This document shows, piece after piece, positions 7,037-14,635 of a stretch of DNA of 23,656 bases. Below the pieces are notes generated by a model. It worked only from the letters and a program-made list of their open reading frames with translations. It was not told the origin of the DNA and made no database searches. Source of the stretch: RGIG6353 sp964650465. GTDB taxonomy: Bacteria; Bacillota; Clostridia; Oscillospirales; SIG627. The translations under genes and the position numbers were made by a program. How positions within the stretch are numbered: the first letter of the stretch is position 1; each line of letters begins with the position of its first letter. The stretch lies in the NCBI GenBank assembly GCA_964650465.1, contig CAZYTA010000037.1:1-23656 (forward strand), given 5' to 3'.

Positions 7037-8086
7037 ATGAAAAAAAGAATCATAACGGCACTGTGCTTCGTTCTTGTGGCAACAATGCTGCTTGCTTCCT
7101 GCTCATCACAGAAGGGGCAGACGGTTATGTCCTACGGAGATATGTCTGTAAATGAAAACCTGTTTATCTATATGCTCGCTCTGGGAAAGACCGAGGTTCT
7201 GCAGAATTTTTCGGGCGCAACCACGGACATCCCCGCTCTTTGGGCACAGGTGATATCCGACGGTGTGACCTTTGACGAGCTTTCTTATCTGGACCAACAG
7301 CTTGATATAAGAGCAAAGCTGTTTTTCGCCGACTACGCCGTTAAGCACGACGGTAAGCTTACCTCGGCTGAAAAGAAGGAGATAGTCACACAGGTGGATG
7401 CAATAATAGAGCAGTTCGGCTCAAAGGCGGCTCTCAATAAATATCTTGAAGCTTTTACCATGAATTATGACCTGCTGATAGAGTATTATGAGCTTGAAGC
7501 CCTTTACAGTAAGGGAATGTCACTTGCTTTTTCAATAGACGGTGAATACGAAATTCCCCTTGAGGATGCTCAGACATACTATAAGAATAATTTTGTCACT
7601 GTCAAGCATATAGCTATAGGCACAGAATATGCCGGTACAGATGAGGACGGAAATTACATCTATTACACCGAAGAGGAAAAGGAGCAAAGAAAGGCTCTGA
7701 TAGACAGCATAGTCAGCGGTCTTGAAAACGGAGAGGACTGGGATAGCTACGCTTCGCTCAGCGAGGATAAGTTTGCAGAGCTGAATCCCGACGGCTACAC
7801 TATAACAAGAGGTGTTCTGGATAAATCAATGTCGGGCTATGAAAGCTTGGCATTCTCGCTGGAGGAGGGAGAATGGGACACCTTTGAGCTTGAAGGCACC
7901 AGCGTTTATATAGTCAAGAGGGTACCCCTTCTTGAATCTGATTTCCAGAATTGCTATTCAACCATTATGTCGGCTCTTATAGATGCGTCATCGACTCAGG
8001 CGGTGCTTGATAACGATACCAGCTTTGTTGTGAATGAGGATGTTATTGACCTTTATAATATGGCAATGATTCCCGTACTGAGCTAA
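7037..8086 (+). CDS. PrsA-like foldase lipoprotein, copy 1
   Basis: This 349-aa secreted lipoprotein has a charged N-terminus MKKR, a hydrophobic core and the lipobox LLASC with Cys22. A SurA/PrsA-type helical N-domain spans about 35-180. A parvulin-like PPIC region (about 187-295) begins with TVKHIAIGTEY. Proteins of this type help exported proteins fold at the outer face of the membrane. The parvulin core appears diverged, so isomerase activity is uncertain and chaperone-only function is possible. AGAAAGGATAAAGT precedes the ATG. The gene follows mfd and is 13 bp ahead of a paralogue. Confidence 0.75.
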   Translation: MKKRIITALCFVLVATMLLASCSSQKGQTVMSYGDMSVNENLFIYMLALGKTEVLQNFSGATTDIPALWAQVISDGVTFDELSYLDQQLDIRAKLFFADYAVKHDGKLTSAEKKEIVTQVDAIIEQFGSKAALNKYLEAFTMNYDLLIEYYELEALYSKGMSLAFSIDGEYEIPLEDAQTYYKNNFVTVKHIAIGTEYAGTDEDGNYIYYTEEEKEQRKALIDSIVSGLENGEDWDSYASLSEDKFAELNPDGYTITRGVLDKSMSGYESLAFSLEEGEWDTFELEGTSVYIVKRVPLLESDFQNCYSTIMSALIDASSTQAVLDNDTSFVVNEDVIDLYNMAMIPVLS

Positions 8087-8099
8087 AGGAGAAAAAAGA

Positions 8100-9152
8100 A
8101 TGAAAAGAATTACAGCCTTAATACTAATTGTTATTTCACTTTTGACATTTGCAGCCTGCTCCGAAAAGGAAACAGCTTTGAACAGCAGCGGTGCTATTAT
8201 TGCAGGTGATACCAAACTTGACGGTGCGGCATATTATTCCGAGCTTTACAGCTATAAAAACGATTTCCTGTTCAACTATCTGGGACTTGCAGAGGACAAT
8301 GAGGCAATCTGGAGTCAGGACTCCCCTTCGGGAAGAACAGAGACAGTCGGCGAGACTCTTTCAAGAATGGCGCTTGAGGACATGGTGCAGTTTGCTTGGG
8401 TGGTTGAGTATGCAAAGGACAACGGTGCTGTGCTTGACGAGGAAGATATGGCAATGCTTGAGGAGGGATATCAGAACCTCAAGGACAGCCTTGAAACCGA
8501 AGAGAAGTATCAGGAGTATCTGACTACACTTAAATTTACGGACGAGACCATAAGAGAATACCTTGAGCAGACTCTTTATTATGATAAAGGCTTTGCTCTT
8601 CTGATAAGTGAAAACGGTTTGTATCCCGTAGCAGATGAAGAATACGATAAGTACTATGAAGATAATTTTTATACCGTAAAGCATATTTTCGTCAACAATG
8701 TTTCTAAAGAGGACGAGGACGGAAATGCAGTGGCACTGACCGAGGAGGAGGCAAAGGCGCAGACCGAAAAGGCGGATAAGATATACTCTGACCTTGAAGG
8801 CGGATTGTCCTTTGACACACTGTTTATTCTCAGTGAGGACGGCATGCAGAGCTCTTATCCCGACGGACTTACCTTTACGGAGGGAATGATTGACAGTGCA
8901 TATGAGGAGGCTGCAAAAAAGCTTGAGATAGGTGAATATACAAAGGTGAACGGTACAAACGGCGGAATATACATTATTCTGAGAATGGAGCTTTCTGAAG
9001 CCGACCGCGAGGAATATGACGAGTATATAAGAAGTGCTGTTCATTCGGAGATTCAGACGAAAATATACACCGACCACAAGAAGGAGGTTGATGTCAATTA
9101 TGACATTATTAACTCCTATAAAATAGCGGACATTCCCGTAGCGGGAGAATAA
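8100..9152 (+). CDS. PrsA-like foldase lipoprotein, copy 2
   Basis: This 350-aa lipoprotein has the signal MKRITALILIVISLL and lipobox FAAC with Cys20. The layout matches the upstream gene: a helical N-domain, then a parvulin-like region (about 190-298) starting YTVKHIFVNN. It ends with a short C-terminal stretch (YKIADIPVAGE) that parallels YNMAMIPVLS in copy 1. It is strongly acidic, with many EED and EEE runs. It starts 13 bp after copy 1 with a GGAG site and ends at a bidirectional terminator. The pair probably arose by duplication and is likely cotranscribed. The two may form a heterodimer or handle different exported clients; that is inference. Confidence 0.75.
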   Translation: MKRITALILIVISLLTFAACSEKETALNSSGAIIAGDTKLDGAAYYSELYSYKNDFLFNYLGLAEDNEAIWSQDSPSGRTETVGETLSRMALEDMVQFAWVVEYAKDNGAVLDEEDMAMLEEGYQNLKDSLETEEKYQEYLTTLKFTDETIREYLEQTLYYDKGFALLISENGLYPVADEEYDKYYEDNFYTVKHIFVNNVSKEDEDGNAVALTEEEAKAQTEKADKIYSDLEGGLSFDTLFILSEDGMQSSYPDGLTFTEGMIDSAYEEAAKKLEIGEYTKVNGTNGGIYIILRMELSEADREEYDEYIRSAVHSEIQTKIYTDHKKEVDVNYDIINSYKIADIPVAGE

Positions 9153-9159
9153 ACAAGAT

Positions 9160-9195
9160 GGGCTGTAAAAACTCTGTTCGAGTTTTTTACAGCCC
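9160..9195. terminator. Bidirectional terminator between convergent genes
   Basis: GGGCTGTAAAA-ACTC pairs with GAGT-TTTTTACAGCCC around TGTTC. The long stem with internal A/T tracts can work in both directions. Its right arm overlaps the stop codon and last two sense codons of the AraC-type gene (stop at 9187-9189). Confidence 0.75.
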
Positions 9196-10011
9196 TTGTT
9201 GCTTCAAGCTTTTCCTATAAGCCGAGGGAGTAATTCCCTCTACCTTTGAAAAAAGCTTGCTGAAATAATATACATCGCTTATTCCCACAGCCGAAGCCAC
9301 TGTTTTGAAGTCAATGCCTGCTTCTATCAACTCCTTTGCCTTTCTTATCCTTATGTTGGTAAGATAGGTTATGGGCGGTATTCCTGCCCATTGCTTGAAA
9401 ACTCTGTAAAAATAGCTTCTTTCCACGCCTGCGGCAGCGGCAATATCGTCTATGGATATGTCCGTATTGAAATAGAAGTCCATAAATGCTACCCCTTTGT
9501 CAATACACAGGTCCTTGAGCTTTGCTTTTTGCCTGTTTTTGCTTTTCTCTATGAAAGAAAGGAATTCCAGCAGATAGGCGTTCAGTCTCAGCTGAGAGGG
9601 GATGTCGTTAGCCTTGAGATAATACATACATTGCTGTACGGCTTCTACGGCAGAATTGCAATTTATTCGTGCTACAGGTTTTGAATGCGAAATGCCTATC
9701 GTCTCATACATTTTTTCTCCGTCGGTGCCTACGAAGTTCACAAAGGCAAAATGGCATTTGCTGTCACTTGTGTAATATTTTATTACCTCGCCGGGATATA
9801 TGCAAAATATATCTCCTGCGCCGAAAGGAAATGTGCCATCGGGGGTTTCCAGATAACCTTGTCCTTCGGTTATGTAGTGTATTATGTACTCGCTTCTCAC
9901 ATTGGGTCCGTGACAAAAGCTCTTTCTAAACATCCCTATACCGCAGGAATGAAGTGAGAGGCTTGAATTGACATCACAGCCGTGGTTGAGACATATTCCT
10001 TTTACGGACAA
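9187..10011 (-). CDS. AraC-family regulator with N-terminal cupin
   Basis: This is a transcription factor of about 274 aa. The N-terminal half is a cupin-like sugar-sensing domain (YIIHYITEGQGYLETPDGTFPFGAGDIFCIYPGEV). The C-terminal ~100 residues carry the two AraC helix-turn-helix units: ISIDDIAAAAGVERSYFYRVFKQWAGIPPITYL and FKTVASAVGISDVYYFSKLFSKVEGITPSAYR. It is divergent from the glycosidase-like gene at 10187 and probably controls it in response to a sugar. Start choice is uncertain: GTG at 10020 has no ribosome binding site, while TTG at 10011 has GAGGTGA five bases upstream, so TTG is preferred. Confidence 0.88.
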   Translation of the reverse strand: MSVKGICLNHGCDVNSSLSLHSCGIGMFRKSFCHGPNVRSEYIIHYITEGQGYLETPDGTFPFGAGDIFCIYPGEVIKYYTSDSKCHFAFVNFVGTDGEKMYETIGISHSKPVARINCNSAVEAVQQCMYYLKANDIPSQLRLNAYLLEFLSFIEKSKNRQKAKLKDLCIDKGVAFMDFYFNTDISIDDIAAAAGVERSYFYRVFKQWAGIPPITYLTNIRIRKAKELIEAGIDFKTVASAVGISDVYYFSKLFSKVEGITPSAYRKSLKQQGL

Positions 10012-10089
10012 TTTTATCACCTCGCTTTATTTTATCATGTCCTTTTTTAAAAAGCAATAAATTTACAAAAAATAGTCATCATAATTACA

Positions 10090-10118
10090 TTGACTAAAGA
10101 AGCGTATGATGCTATATT
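10090..10118 (+). promoter_or_regulatory. Promoter of the glycosidase-like gene
   Basis: TTGACT (10090-10095) and TATATT (10113-10118) are separated by 17 bp. Transcription would begin near 10125, leaving a leader of about 60 nt before the ATG. The divergent AraC-type gene makes this a likely regulated promoter. Confidence 0.65.
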
Positions 10119-10186
10119 TTAAGTAGAAGCGGCGAGGCTTGTTTTAAAGAGCTTTCGGCAAATAAAAGCACAAAGGAGACAAAAAT

Positions 10187-12148
10187 ATGTATGTACATAG
10201 ATTAGCGGCGCGTTTTCTTAATAACGAGGAAAGAATGGCGGACTTTTTTAAGGCAATGGAGGAGTACCCTGACAGCTGTCACGAAGTATGGCTGTCAAGC
10301 CTGTACGGCTTTCCGAAGATGGAAAAGCACGCAGAAGCGGCTTTGGATTTTGCAAGGGCTGCCAAGATATTCCGTGAAAAAGGCGTTAGAGTTTCTCTGC
10401 AGATATCCAATACCTTAGGTCACGGGCCGTCGGGTCTTTCCAATGACAATACAGGACTTTTTGACGACGAGGACAACCTTATTATCGGAGAGGACGGTAA
10501 AAGGAGTAATTGTATCGTATGCGCTACTTCTCCGAAATTTCTTGATTACCTTGCTCGTGAAGTAAAGCTTTATCTTGAAGCCGTAAAGCCCGAGGGAATA
10601 TGGGTAGATGACGATTTGAGACTCTGTCGGGACCACGTTTGTTATTGTGACAGATGTATGAAGATATTCAACGAAAAGAACTCCTTGAATGTGACCCGTG
10701 AAGATGTAGTTAATAATATGCACACCGATAAAGAGCTGAGAGCCAAGTGGGTGGAATATAATGCATGGCGTATGGGCAATGTGGCAAGAGTTGTGGGCGA
10801 GGCTATACACAAGTATTCTCCCGATACCTATCCTGCCCTACAGAACGGTGCTCACGGCTTTTTCAAGGGAAACTGGCAGAAGGCTGTATATGACGAATAC
10901 TACCGCACTACAGGCAACGAAGGTCATTACAGACCGGGCGGCGGCTCTTATGACGATGTTAATCCCAATAATTTCTTTACAAAAAGCTACTATTTTGCAT
11001 TGCAGACAAGATGGCTGCCCGAAAGTGTTACTGACATTTGCCCCGAGGTGGAAAATCTTCCCGACGTGGTTTACGGCAAATCCATTGCGGGTCAGACCTT
11101 TGAAATGGCATATTACTTTGCGGCAGCGGAAGCAACAACCATGAGCTTTGCTACAATGATGAGAGCATATGAGCCTATGTCCTGGCTCACACTCCAGATG
11201 AAGGCAATGTCGAAGAATTATAAGTACTTCAAGAGAATGGCAGATGTAAATCTCACAACCCGTATGGGAGGCGTTGAGACTGCAATGGCGGACACTCCGT
11301 GGAAGGTGCTTGATTCAAAGGAGCCCTTTGACTGGGAGCCTCACCTTATTTTTGAAACTACCGAGTTTATGCACTGCGCTATTCCCGTGTCACTTTATAA
11401 GAATAACAGAGATGCGTATATCCTTCACGGCAAGCATGCTCAGGGAATGACCAACGAAGAGCTTGAAGCGTTGCTTTCAAAGAATGTGTTCTGTGACGGC
11501 AGGGCAGCCGAGGTCATAATCGAGAGAGGGCTTGGAGACAGGTTGGGCATCAAGGTGGAAAAGCGTGATATGAGACAGTACACAGAAGCCTACACAGACC
11601 ATCCTATCTGCGGAAAGACTACTGCAAAGAACTGGTCAATGAACTTTTTCGGCTCGGTTCACTATGTTATTACCGAAGGGGAATTTGAAACGGTTACAGA
11701 GTACAGAGGTGTACGTGATTTCAGTGCTTTTGGCGGTGTTGCCGGCGCTGTTGTAAATACCAAGTCGGGCGGAAAATGGTATGTCTGCGGTTATACACCA
11801 TGGACCTGGCAGGGGGTACTGAGCTTTGACAAGAGAAACCAATATCTCAGGGCATTGGAATATATAGGCGCAAAGACAGATGCTGTGCTTCTTGATATGC
11901 TTCCTGCCAGAGTATTCCCGAGAATTGATGAAAATGACAGAACTGTTTCTGTGTCAATCACAAATACAACTGTCGGCGAATCGGGCGAGCTTCATTTGCT
12001 TATTAAAGACCCTGCGGGGGATAAGTTTACCTTCTGTCAGATAGACGGTGAGATGACCGAGGTTAAGGCAGAAAAGACAGAAGAGGGTACTCTTGTTACG
12101 CTTCCCTCCATTCATCCTTGGGGAGTGGGAACCGTATTTATTGACTGA
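10187..12148 (+). CDS. Glycoside-hydrolase-like TIM-barrel protein, family unassigned
   Basis: This 653-aa cytoplasmic protein has no signal peptide. The N-terminal ~350 residues look like a clan GH-A-type barrel. VSLQISNTLGHG (69-80) is strand-like. GIWVDDDLRL (137-146) carries three Asp and is followed by a Cys cluster C152-x-C154-x2-C157, similar to the zinc-binding Cys region in GH42 beta-galactosidases. ICPEVEN (284-290) carries candidate acids Glu287 and Glu289. The middle resembles a GH42-like trimerisation domain, and the end is a small beta domain (SVSITNTTVGESGELHLLI). An AAGGAG site precedes the ATG. It is divergent from an AraC/cupin regulator and followed by a lipoprotein gene, so a role in breaking down an imported oligosaccharide is likely. 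The exact family and substrate are not recognised. Confidence 0.6.
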   Translation: MYVHRLAARFLNNEERMADFFKAMEEYPDSCHEVWLSSLYGFPKMEKHAEAALDFARAAKIFREKGVRVSLQISNTLGHGPSGLSNDNTGLFDDEDNLIIGEDGKRSNCIVCATSPKFLDYLAREVKLYLEAVKPEGIWVDDDLRLCRDHVCYCDRCMKIFNEKNSLNVTREDVVNNMHTDKELRAKWVEYNAWRMGNVARVVGEAIHKYSPDTYPALQNGAHGFFKGNWQKAVYDEYYRTTGNEGHYRPGGGSYDDVNPNNFFTKSYYFALQTRWLPESVTDICPEVENLPDVVYGKSIAGQTFEMAYYFAAAEATTMSFATMMRAYEPMSWLTLQMKAMSKNYKYFKRMADVNLTTRMGGVETAMADTPWKVLDSKEPFDWEPHLIFETTEFMHCAIPVSLYKNNRDAYILHGKHAQGMTNEELEALLSKNVFCDGRAAEVIIERGLGDRLGIKVEKRDMRQYTEAYTDHPICGKTTAKNWSMNFFGSVHYVITEGEFETVTEYRGVRDFSAFGGVAGAVVNTKSGGKWYVCGYTPWTWQGVLSFDKRNQYLRALEYIGAKTDAVLLDMLPARVFPRIDENDRTVSVSITNTTVGESGELHLLIKDPAGDKFTFCQIDGEMTEVKAEKTEEGTLVTLPSIHPWGVGTVFID

Positions 12149-12201
12149 TTGGGGAACAAAAATCAAAAAATGCCGTCAAATAAGCAAAAGGAGGATGAAA
12201 T

Positions 12202-12693
12202 ATGAGATTGGGATGCTTTACTTTTGTGCTTTTATTGGTATTTTTGCTTTGCTTTGTCGGTTGTCAGACCGCGGAAGAAACTCCGGAAGTCATTGCATTA
12301 ACTGACCCATGGGGTGAGGAGTGGACATTGGAGATGACTCTTGAAAACGTAACGCCTGCGGGTGCAACGGTTGTGTTTACCCACTCGGGTGACGGTGTGT
12401 TTCTTATGACAGGTCTACCTTACGAGCTTGAAATGTTTGTTGACGGTCAATGGGCTGCAGTAGAGCCGCAAAACGAGCTTATCTTCCATTTGACAGGCTA
12501 TACGATACCGAACAATGAACGTTATGAAATGGAAACGGATTGGGAATACCACTACGGTGAACTTCCCGAGGGCAGATACAGAATAGGCAAGAGTGTAAGA
12601 ATTGAGGGCAGACGTACCAATGAATATGAGGGTATTCAACGGATAGAGAATTACACGGAAGATGTTATGTATTACGCCGAATTTACAATTTAA
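12202..12693 (+). CDS. Small lipoprotein with one Ig-like domain
   Basis: This 163-aa protein has a hydrophobic signal (FVLLLVFLLCFVG) and a lipobox ending in Cys21. The mature part is a single beta-sandwich-like domain. The stretch YELEMFVDGQWAAVEP, then the W-x(4)-YG-x-LP-x-GRYRIGK pattern (about 114-130), is typical of bacterial Ig-like domains found alone in Firmicutes lipoproteins. It would sit on the outer face of the membrane. Its molecular role is unknown. AGGAGG (12189-12194) supports the ATG. It lies 53 bp after the glycosidase-like gene with no terminator between, so cotranscription is likely; a terminator follows it. Confidence 0.65.
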   Translation: MRLGCFTFVLLLVFLLCFVGCQTAEETPEVIALTDPWGEEWTLEMTLENVTPAGATVVFTHSGDGVFLMTGLPYELEMFVDGQWAAVEPQNELIFHLTGYTIPNNERYEMETDWEYHYGELPEGRYRIGKSVRIEGRRTNEYEGIQRIENYTEDVMYYAEFTI

Positions 12694-12698
12694 CTAAC

Positions 12699-12733
12699 AA
12701 AAAATCAATAGGAGGAATACCTATTGATTTTTT
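12699..12733 (+). terminator. Terminator after the lipoprotein gene
   Basis: AAAAAATCAATAGG (12699-12712) pairs with CCTATTGATTTTTT (12720-12733) around AGGAATA. The stem starts 6 bp after the stop codon and ends in a U-tract. The hairpin is A/T-symmetric and could also work on the opposite strand. Confidence 0.85.
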
Positions 12734-12752
12734 CTTTTATGTGTGCTAAAAT
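12724..12752 (+). promoter_or_regulatory. Promoter of the isomerase pair, embedded in the terminator
   Basis: TTGATT (12724-12729) lies in the 3' arm of the terminator and TAAAAT (12747-12752) follows after a 17-bp spacer. Transcription would begin near 12759, leaving a very short leader before the ATG at 12772. Confidence 0.6.
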
Positions 12753-12771
12753 TCAAAAAAGGAGTGAGAAA

Positions 12772-13524
12772 ATGAATATATCGTTGCAGATAAAGTACAG
12801 TGAGGCAAGCAATAATCAATATCTTGCTTTTCTGAAGGAGTGCGGATATGACGGAGTTGAGCTCTTGCTTGACGGAGAGCTTTCGGATGTGAAAGCGGTA
12901 CAAGAGAATATCCAAGCTGTCGGACTCACTGTTTTTCAAACTCAGCTTGAAAAGGATAATATAGAAAAAGGGTTGTATGTTTCTTCTTTGATGGGGGTTA
13001 AGTGGGCGTGCCTTCCCGTTGAGATAAACTATGATACCGATTTGGTCAGAGCTTCAATACCTTTTGCCGAAAAATACGGTGTGGGAATTGCCCTTGAAAA
13101 TCCTGTGACACATGACGATATTACAGAGACCTTTTGCATTTATGCGGATTCCTTCAAAAGTGAATATGTGGGAGTGTGCTATAATATAGGTCACGCAAAT
13201 CTTATGGGCAGCGATGACTTCGGAATAAAAAGATGTGAGATTGACAAGGCGGATGCGGTAAGGAAGCTGGGAGAACGCATAAAGATAATTCATGCCAACG
13301 ACAATCACGGTGATGCTGACCGCAAGCTTTGTCCCACAGTCCCCAATGCTGTTTGCAGTGTCAATTGGACGGATATTCTGGGGGCGCTTGACGGGATAGG
13401 CTTTGACGGCGCTTTTTCTCTGGTCATTCCCATTGATTTCGGAAAATATAATCTTTCTGACGATTATATCAGATTTACTGCAAATGTGTCGAAAATACTT
13501 TTGGGAAGGGGAGAGGCAAAATGA
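12772..13524 (+). CDS. TIM-barrel sugar isomerase/epimerase-like protein with incomplete metal site
   Basis: This 250-aa protein has the xylose-isomerase-like (AP-endonuclease 2 type) barrel. GIALENP gives the first metal ligand Glu109, and KIIHANDNHGD gives His174. Two other usual ligands are missing. The position that is normally Asp in D-x-GH is Asn138 (CYNIGHANL), and the last-strand Glu is Val218 (GAFSLVIPI). It may bind metal weakly, use a different chemistry or serve as a non-catalytic partner of the next gene product, with which it overlaps by 4 bp (ATGA). The ATG at 12772 is chosen for its AAGGAGTGAGAAA site; upstream in-frame TTG 12724 lies in the terminator. Confidence 0.72.
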   Translation: MNISLQIKYSEASNNQYLAFLKECGYDGVELLLDGELSDVKAVQENIQAVGLTVFQTQLEKDNIEKGLYVSSLMGVKWACLPVEINYDTDLVRASIPFAEKYGVGIALENPVTHDDITETFCIYADSFKSEYVGVCYNIGHANLMGSDDFGIKRCEIDKADAVRKLGERIKIIHANDNHGDADRKLCPTVPNAVCSVNWTDILGALDGIGFDGAFSLVIPIDFGKYNLSDDYIRFTANVSKILLGRGEAK

Positions 13525-14357
13525 AAAAGTCAATAAGCATCGATGACAGATTTTTTCATGACTTGAGCCATTTACAGGGGCTTCGCGCGGCAGGCTTTGA
13601 TGCCGTTGATTATTCTGTTGGCTGGAGACACCTTCTTGTAGATAATTGTGAAGCTGAGATAGAGCGAGCAAAGGAAAATCTTGCTGTGTCGGGCATCGAA
13701 TGTTATCAGATACATCTGCCTTGCTACAACATATTTTTACAGCCCGACTGTACCGACGAAAAAACGGAGAGAGATTTTCACAGAGCCATTGAGGTGGCGG
13801 GAATGCTGGGGGTAAAGTGGGCTGTAGTGCACTCGATGGGCACTGTTGACAGCGGGCATTCACGGGAATGGGTCATACAGCAAAACATTGACAACTTCCT
13901 TCGCTATCTTGAAACTGCCGAAAAGAACGGCGTTGGAATTGCTCTTGAAAACATTCCGCGCTTCGGTGATTGTCCCCAGTATGATTTTATTACGGCGGAT
14001 ATAGACAACCATCTGGAAATCATTGAGAGGATAAACAGTCCGAGATTTATGGCTTGTTGGGACTTCGGTCATCAGAATCTGAATATATCAGACGGCGACA
14101 AGACAGAAACCGTCAGAAAAATTGCCAAGTATGTCATGGTATTCCACGGGTCATCAAACTACGGAAATATGGATTGGCATTTGGCACCGCTGTTCGGTAA
14201 CGTGAACTGGAGCGAAAGACTTCGTCCCATCCTTGATGCAGGGTATGACGGAACTTTTAACCTTGAACTGAATTTGTCAAAGGTACCCGAAGGCGTGATT
14301 TTTGAGCATTACAAGCTTTATTCCAAAATGCTTGATGAAATAATGAAAAATATGTAG
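13521..14357 (+). CDS. TIM-barrel sugar isomerase/epimerase-like protein with complete metal site
   Basis: This 278-aa protein is of the same broad fold family as the preceding one. All four metal ligands expected in this superfamily are visible: Glu143 (ALENIP), Asp181 (CWDFGHQN), His209 (VMVFHGSSN) and Glu249 (FNLELNL). YQIHLPCYN (62-70) and AVVHSMG (101-107) supply further active-site histidines. It probably isomerises or epimerises a sugar, sugar acid or inositol-type compound; the substrate cannot be named from sequence. The start overlaps the upstream stop as ATGA with GGGGAGAGGC before it, so the two proteins are translationally coupled, and a terminator follows immediately. Confidence 0.78.
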   Translation: MKKSISIDDRFFHDLSHLQGLRAAGFDAVDYSVGWRHLLVDNCEAEIERAKENLAVSGIECYQIHLPCYNIFLQPDCTDEKTERDFHRAIEVAGMLGVKWAVVHSMGTVDSGHSREWVIQQNIDNFLRYLETAEKNGVGIALENIPRFGDCPQYDFITADIDNHLEIIERINSPRFMACWDFGHQNLNISDGDKTETVRKIAKYVMVFHGSSNYGNMDWHLAPLFGNVNWSERLRPILDAGYDGTFNLELNLSKVPEGVIFEHYKLYSKMLDEIMKNM

Positions 14358-14360
14358 TTG

Positions 14361-14403
14361 CGGAACACACAGTTAATTTGCACTGTGTGTTCCGTTATTT
14401 TTT
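14361..14403 (+). terminator. Terminator after the isomerase operon
   Basis: CGGAACACACAGT (14361-14373) pairs perfectly with ACTGTGTGTTCCG (14382-14394) around TAATTTGC, followed by TTATTTTTT. It is 4 bp after the stop codon and isolates this operon from rpoB. Confidence 0.95.
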
Positions 14404-14425
14404 GTAACTTTTTCCAAAAAAACTA

Positions 14426-14454
14426 TTGACAAATGCAAAAGCAGGTGATATACT
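14426..14454 (+). promoter_or_regulatory. Promoter of rpoBC
   Basis: The boxes are TTGACA (14426-14431), a 17-bp spacer and TATACT (14449-14454). It is preceded by A-rich sequence that could act as an UP element. Transcription would start near 14461. Confidence 0.8.
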
Positions 14455-14460
14455 TATATA

Positions 14461-14635
14461 CTGCATTAAACTGCGAAATATGCCCTTTTTGCAGAAAAGG
14501 CAAAAGTAACTTTTTTGTAAACATTCATAAGACTAATTGAAAATTTTGCAAAAATAGGCGTTTTTTGCTTGTATAAAGCACCATTTTGCGACGGGTGTCG
14601 CCGGAATATAAAGAAATGGAGAGTGATTTGTTTTA
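14461..14635 (+). other. Structured rpoB 5' leader, about 175 nt
   Basis: Several hairpins line this leader: GCC-(C)-TTTT with AAAAGGC (14482-14501), followed by AAAAGT-A-ACTTTT and a short T-run; GCAAAAA (14548-14554) with TTTTTTGC (14561-14568); and GCGAC/GTCGC with a GGGT loop (14588-14601) shortly before the ribosome binding site. None is a textbook terminator, but the first region could act as an attenuator. No L10 (rplJ) leader motif was recognised. Confidence 0.4.
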
